Source of the DNA: Clonostachys chloroleuca
Lineage: Eukaryota; Ascomycota; Sordariomycetes; Hypocreales; Bionectriaceae
DNA: 64,000 nt
Reading direction: 5' to 3'
NCBI GenBank assembly: GCA_037952775.1
Contig: JBANAY010000004.1
Span: 12,090,001-12,154,000 of the forward strand
The position numbers were made by a program, and so were the translations under genes. The notes under the pieces were generated by a model. That model did not search any database and was not told where the DNA came from. It saw nothing but the letters and a program-made list of their open reading frames with translations. Positions 59,401 through 64,000 of this stretch are shown here, piece by piece (position 1 is the stretch's first letter; every line of letters begins with the position of its first letter).

Positions 59401-62400
59401 TCGAGGGCCCTAGGAGGGAGACAGAGGCTGAGTGAGGTGGACCCTGAGCGAGCCCATCCCCCCGACCCGGGGACAGAGCACTAGGGCGTTTTCAGCCTAA
59501 ACCGATTTCTATCTTTGGCGGTTTCCGCGGGCAGACTAAGGGCATGAACGAGCCGCCCTACAAGGACGTCGGCGAACCGAATGAAATCGAAGAGCTCCGC
59601 TCCGCCCACATGCAAGCCTCCCGTTCAGGATTGGCCCCATGCCTCGAATCAGTAAAGGACCAAGGTCAAAGCAGTGTGGCTGTGCTGCGACGAACAGCGA
59701 AGAGGCTAACTAGGGGACGTGCGATACAACGTTTCATCACAGTTGCTCGGGTGCTACCAGGTGCTAGGCCAACCCAAACCAAAATCCCCCCCCCCCCCGA
59801 CAGCGAGATGAAAAGAATCAGGGTCAGAGAGGCGCAAGCAAATCGGCCCTTGCCCCGGGTGATCCAGCTAAAAGCAGACCGGCTCTAGGTCAACTCTGGA
59901 CAAATCTTTCGAGACGCCTCGTGCATCTCGGACCCTTGTGGCACGTTTGCATAACCGTGCCGACCAAAACGTGTTACTCAGCGGCACTAGGGGCGCGGGA
60001 CGGGGTCCACAGGTCATTCTAGCAGATGTCGGGTGAGATCTCTCTCTGGGGCCTCTTGTTGCTACGACAGTACCCTTTCGAAATAGCTACACACAGTGGT
60101 GTGTACGTGTGGCTTGATGATGGCTGGCTCAAACCCCCTCCTCTCATCACAGGGCTGGGGGCTGAAAGTTGTACGATTCCAGGCTGTATCACGCGAGAAG
60201 GGTGGTTTGTACCAGATCTCTTGCTACCGTCGAGTCATTCTGTGTGCCATCGAACCCTTGGTTTTGTGACACCCAGGGCCACGTTCAATGCATGGTGATC
60301 ATGTTTGCTGGCCGGCCGGTTCCCTTGCAGACCATGGCCTGCCTGCCTGCCTACCTGCTTGCTTTGGTATTTTTGACCGCAGGCCAGGGCGATCGTCGAA
60401 TCACAACAAGAATAGGCCATGTCCCCGCAATCGGCAATCATGCTGCGAACAACCTGCCTGGGGGGCATGACAAGGTATTAATTTCACACTCACGAGAAGA
60501 CACGGTGATGGCGGGCTCTATCAGCCTCACCGCTCCAGGGCCTGCCCATTCATACGAGACGTGCGCGCTGCTGTGCGAGGTGGAATCGGCTGTGGGAAAT
60601 GTCCGAGTGACCGGCCTTGGAAACGCCAGCCCTTTTCTCGCTGGTGGAGAGGCCGGTTGGCCTGGCCCAGGCACGCTCTCCCAAATTTCCCATGGCCACA
60701 CCACCACCAGCCCATCCAGATTGCTCCTAGGACGGGTTGGGGACCTGTCTGGAGGCTAATTAACTAGGTCTCACCCGGAAGCCGATGCATCAATCAAATA
60801 TTGCCTGCCCAGACGGCAGCTGGCGATCCAGAAGCCGTGGTTGGCGCGCCTGTAGCCTGTAGTCTATGGCTAAACTTCCACTTTTTTCTCAGGCCGTCCG
60901 CCAGCACCGCACCGGCGCTCGCCTTGGTTGCTTTTGGTGGTGGTGGTGGTAGTAGTGGCGTAGTTGCACCAACCTTTTGGCCTGCTGTAACGGGCGATCC
61001 ACTCAGCCGTGGCTCCGAGGATCTGCCCTCTTTTACACCGCAAAGTGACCGGCACCAGATCGAAACTCTGACCTCACGCACGATCCAGACCAGCCAGAGC
61101 AGAGGCAGCCCGCAGCGTGGGGAGCGCGGCTTGCGGTGCGAGTCCGAAACACACGAGTGTCAATAGAGAGGCTGAAGTGGGTTATTACCTGTGGCTGACT
61201 GGTTGTTGCTGCTGCATCACCGTCTTTTGCCTACATTTTTGCCTTTTTTTCCCGCTTCAGCTCCATTTCCAACACCCGTCATGCCCAATCCATCGTAACA
61301 TTGACCAAATCCGGCCAGGCAGGAGAGAAAAAAAAAAAAAAAACAATGAGATGTGACTGAGCCTAACCAACCACCCACAAGCGGACAATGAATGCGTGTG
61401 GGCGCACACATCTGCACCTGCGCAGAGGCCCCGACCGACGACCAAGAGATGGCTTCGACCTGATTGGCGCCATCAAGCCAGTCCGACTCCCTTGCGTGCA
61501 TGATATCGCAGCCACTGCTATAAATAGACGGTTAGACTTTGCCGAAAAGCCTACTTCTGCCCTGCCATTGGCCCGGGCGGACATGCAGCTCCCCAATAGA
61601 GTCGACGTCGCCCAAGGCCAAGAGCCCGAGTGCGCTACCAGAGTGGCGGACAAATCAACAAGAACCTACGGGATACTTCCACATACATAGTAAGTACATA
61701 GTCGACAGTCGGTCAAGGCCAGTTCGACTACGGTCCTCGATCCAATGCGACCAATGCGACTCTGCTTCTTCTGTTGCTCTCCAGTCGGTTCGGCGACCCA
61801 GCCCAATCAGGCCAGGCACGGGCCAAATAACCCTCGCTCTAGCATATCCTTAATTACTCATCCAGCTGGAACGATTACATAGCAGGTGTAATTGTTCCCC
61901 AAGGCTCCATCGCGGCACCAAAGGCGGGTGGTCGGGTGCGTCCCTACGTCAGGCAATGCCGTTGATCCAGCCCAGGCACCCCTTGTGCACTTATGAAGGA
62001 CCATCACCATCGTGGTGACATGCTCACCCACTACGAATTAGATAGGCAGGATGGGGTACCACTTCCGCCGAAAGCGCCCCGCTGATGGCGCGGGACCGGC
62101 CATGGCAACGAGGGAAGCGGAAGAGGCCTTCTAAGAACGAATTGTGGAGATCGAGCGATGGTGACAGACCTTCGCTCCTCAATTTCAAGGGCTGGCTGCC
62201 ATTTCCCCCAACCATAGGGGCAATCCGGGTCGAACTTTTAGGTGGGCCGGCCGTGCACAGGAGAAGTGACAGAGGCCAAGACGACGGCGACACGCCCAGC
62301 CAAACCTTTCTCCGAAACAGAGCTGGCCGGGTCAACTCATCACATTTTGGAGCCAGCCCTGGCGAGTGTGTGTGTGGGCTGCAAGAACAAGCGAGCGAAC

Positions 62401-62952
62401 CAATTGTCATGCACTCACGCACACCCAGGACCCGACTGCTTGGCAGTCTGAGGCCGAAACGTGCCGACAAGAAGTACCACGCCTTGGGCGAAACTGGCGG
62501 GGGCCTGAGAAGATTTCGAAACCAAAGACCCAATCAGCTCGGTCCTCCCACCATGCCTCCTTCCGCTGCCCTCATGGAAAGGGAGAAGATAGTCCAGTGG
62601 GATGGGACGTTACTGTCCTGATCGGAAGATGGTCCACTGTCCGCATGGCCATACTGCATTTATGCTCAATGGGCCAGCATGAACAGAAAACTCTGGCAAC
62701 AAACCGAGGCTAAGGTAATTTGTTCTCCCTCGTACCTGTTTCAGCACCACAACCGCAAATGCTTCAGGAAGATTAGAGGCGCTCAGTGATGCAATCAAGC
62801 AGCCATTATCCCTCCCGGGCCCCGCGGCTTGAAACTCCATCCAGAAATCAGGGGGTTCGTAGACGCCGAAGATGAAGGCATATCTTAACCTACGACAAGT
62901 GAAATTAAAAAAGTTCCCCTAAAGGTTCTCAAGAATCAAAAAGAACGCAGGG
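53499..62952. other. gene-poor region of about 9.5 kb
   Basis: The first 800 bp are the promoter and leader of the Upc2-like gene. Beyond that there is no open frame with a start context, splice pattern and protein-like composition. Simple sequences occur: (GC)n near 55080, TG-rich DNA near 55660-55710, A14 near 56391 and a longer A run near 61330, and C10 near 59791. I see no transposase or reverse-transcriptase motifs and no obvious AT-rich mutated (RIP-like) block. Confidence 0.5.
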
Positions 62953-63195
62953 CTAAACAGACGTCATTACACATTGATCAGCCCATACTCGATTCATAGA
63001 CAGTACGTAGGCAAAGAGAGCAAAGAGTTCCAGACCGTGACATTCCACTTGCCCCATCTCCGCCTTGTCGGCAGTCGGTACGCTCGGCTGACCTATTTCC
63101 CTTGGCGCCATACTGAGTTTCTGGGCAGTGGACAATCCTTCCGCGAATGGTTTTCTGCTATTCTGAGGTTTTGTTGAGGGGGTTTTGTCGGCCAT
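62953..63195 (-). CDS. possible short gene or exon
   Basis: The frame from the ATG at 63195 codes 80 residues beginning MADKTPSTKPQ. It is hydrophilic with a hydrophobic patch (GLELFALFAYVLSM) near the end. Composition is protein-like, but no family, splice partner or leader is recognised, so it may be chance. Confidence 0.22.
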   Translation of the reverse strand: MADKTPSTKPQNSRKPFAEGLSTAQKLSMAPREIGQPSVPTADKAEMGQVECHGLELFALFAYVLSMNRVWADQCVMTSV

Positions 63196-63620
63196 ACGTG
63201 TATACACTCCCTTCTACCAAAAGTTCGTTGTATGACACGGAACCGTCCTAGCGCCGTGGGCTGGCTCTGGGAAGTAAGCTTTTTTCGGGTTTGGTAGTAA
63301 CTGCACCCCCTATGAACATTTGGCTTTCTGCCTGCATATCTTCCATCTCAGATATTGGACGCTGCTTAGAGTTTGGGTGCCTCCTGGATGACAGATTCTA
63401 GATTCTGCTTAGCCTCTGGTTCATCCAGGACGGGTGTGCCTCCTTCGAGTCTGGTGTCAACGTGTTCCATTGTACGTGAGGGGGAACCCTGAAGGTTTTG
63501 CCTTACGCTTTGCCTCTTTTCCTCGTTGAGCCTCATCTTCGTTGAAAGCTTGATTAGCCACGGCACCGTCGAGATGTCCCTGGATGTTTAATCTACTAAA
63601 TGATCGAATGCTAGCACAGT

Positions 63621-63986
63621 CTAAATGACATTGTGGGGTTTTCGTCTGGCCGGAAGGATGATTTTTTTGTTGGAAGACCAGTCTAGTCCATGCATCTCTA
63701 GAGTCTTGATGCTAGGAAACCCAGTAGGATCGAGTTGTTTCCCCCTAATTGTAGAGATGCCGAGCTTTACGGCCGCGCCAGGGCCATTAGAGAAAACTCT
63801 GCGGTCAGTTTGACATGTCTCCAAGTATCCTTCGCCACTGGCTCTGAAACTATCGTGGGATATCGTGTGGGGGTTTAGGGAAGGGCTGTAGTCAAGTCTG
63901 TAAGATACCTCTGCTTGTAGATGACAAGGTGTCCAGTTCATCTCGTTGGTTCCTAACCCACGTGCTCGCCATCGAAGATGTTGCAC
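63621..63986 (-). CDS. possible exon of a gene running off the right edge
   Basis: A 121-codon minus-strand frame includes ASGEGYLETCQ, GAAVKLGISTIRGKQLDP and LEMHGLDWSSNKK, which read like real protein. No start or acceptor can be fixed inside the window. A second short frame (63366-63566) could be a following exon, but I cannot find a joining intron. Confidence 0.25.
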   Translation of the reverse strand: MQHLRWRARGLGTNEMNWTPCHLQAEVSYRLDYSPSLNPHTISHDSFRASGEGYLETCQTDRRVFSNGPGAAVKLGISTIRGKQLDPTGFPSIKTLEMHGLDWSSNKKIILPARRKPHNVI

Positions 63987-64000
63987 GTCTGTGTGATATC

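Noticed and set aside
60169..60759. 196-codon plus-strand frame in the gene-poor right part
   Set aside because: No start context, domain or splice pattern; sequence reads as random GC-rich translation.
62024..62621. Overlapping 169- and 178-codon frames on opposite strands
   Set aside because: Neither has a credible protein composition or splice partner; typical of GC-rich non-coding DNA.

Overview
This window is nuclear DNA from a filamentous ascomycete (Pezizomycotina), probably a Sordariomycete. The evidence is short spliceosomal introns (about 60-100 bp) with GTAAGT/GTATGT-type donors and CTAAC/CTGAC branch sites, monocistronic genes on both strands, two Zn2Cys6 fungal transcription factors, an RTA1-family membrane protein, a class 3 lipase, an SPRY/PY-motif Rsp5-adaptor-like protein and long serine/proline-rich disordered proteins. 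I saw no bacterial operons, no CRISPR array, no rRNA, no convincing tRNA and no intact transposon. The species cannot be named from this sequence.

Layout. 0-4 kb: a small secreted protein (minus), a MARVEL-like four-helix membrane protein (minus) and an RTA1-like seven-helix protein (plus), the last two divergent. 4-8.5 kb: gene-free, ending in a pyrimidine-rich promoter/leader. 8.5-10.7 kb: a Zn2Cys6 regulator resembling carbon-response regulators. 12-14.5 kb: a possible 50-residue membrane peptide gene and a class 3 lipase. 15.3-21.6 kb: the most interesting segment. It holds an uncharacterised protein with a C-terminal membrane helix, a divergent gene for a trypsin-like protease with a visible His/Asp/Ser triad fused to ankyrin repeats, and a convergent gene for a protein whose motif layout resembles fungal gasdermin-like pore formers. 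22.5-28.8 kb: a very large DH-PH (RhoGEF-like) protein. 30.8-31.6 kb: a disordered protein ending in a PP1-type RVxF motif. 34.4-35.5 kb: a membrane-anchored endonuclease/exonuclease/phosphatase protein. 40.4-48.7 kb: three genes on the plus strand (a disordered protein, a single-pass membrane protein and an Ssh4/Ear1-like SPRY protein). 51.1-53.5 kb: a seven- or eight-exon sterol-regulator-like (Upc2-type) Zn2Cys6 factor on the minus strand. 53.5-64 kb: almost gene-free, with only weak coding candidates near the right edge.

How genes may work together. In fungal incompatibility systems such as HET-Q1/HET-Q2, a gasdermin-like protein is activated by a protease encoded by a neighbouring gene. 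The 16.7-21.6 kb pair has that arrangement, but with a trypsin-fold protease carrying ankyrin repeats. This is an inference from motifs read by eye and is the main hypothesis offered here.

Three otherwise good genes (the RhoGEF-like gene, the disordered protein at 40.4 kb and the membrane protein at 44.1 kb) each continue in a second frame after a one-base shift. Two of the shifts lie in C-runs. Assembly indels are the simplest explanation; small unusual introns or true mutations are the alternatives.
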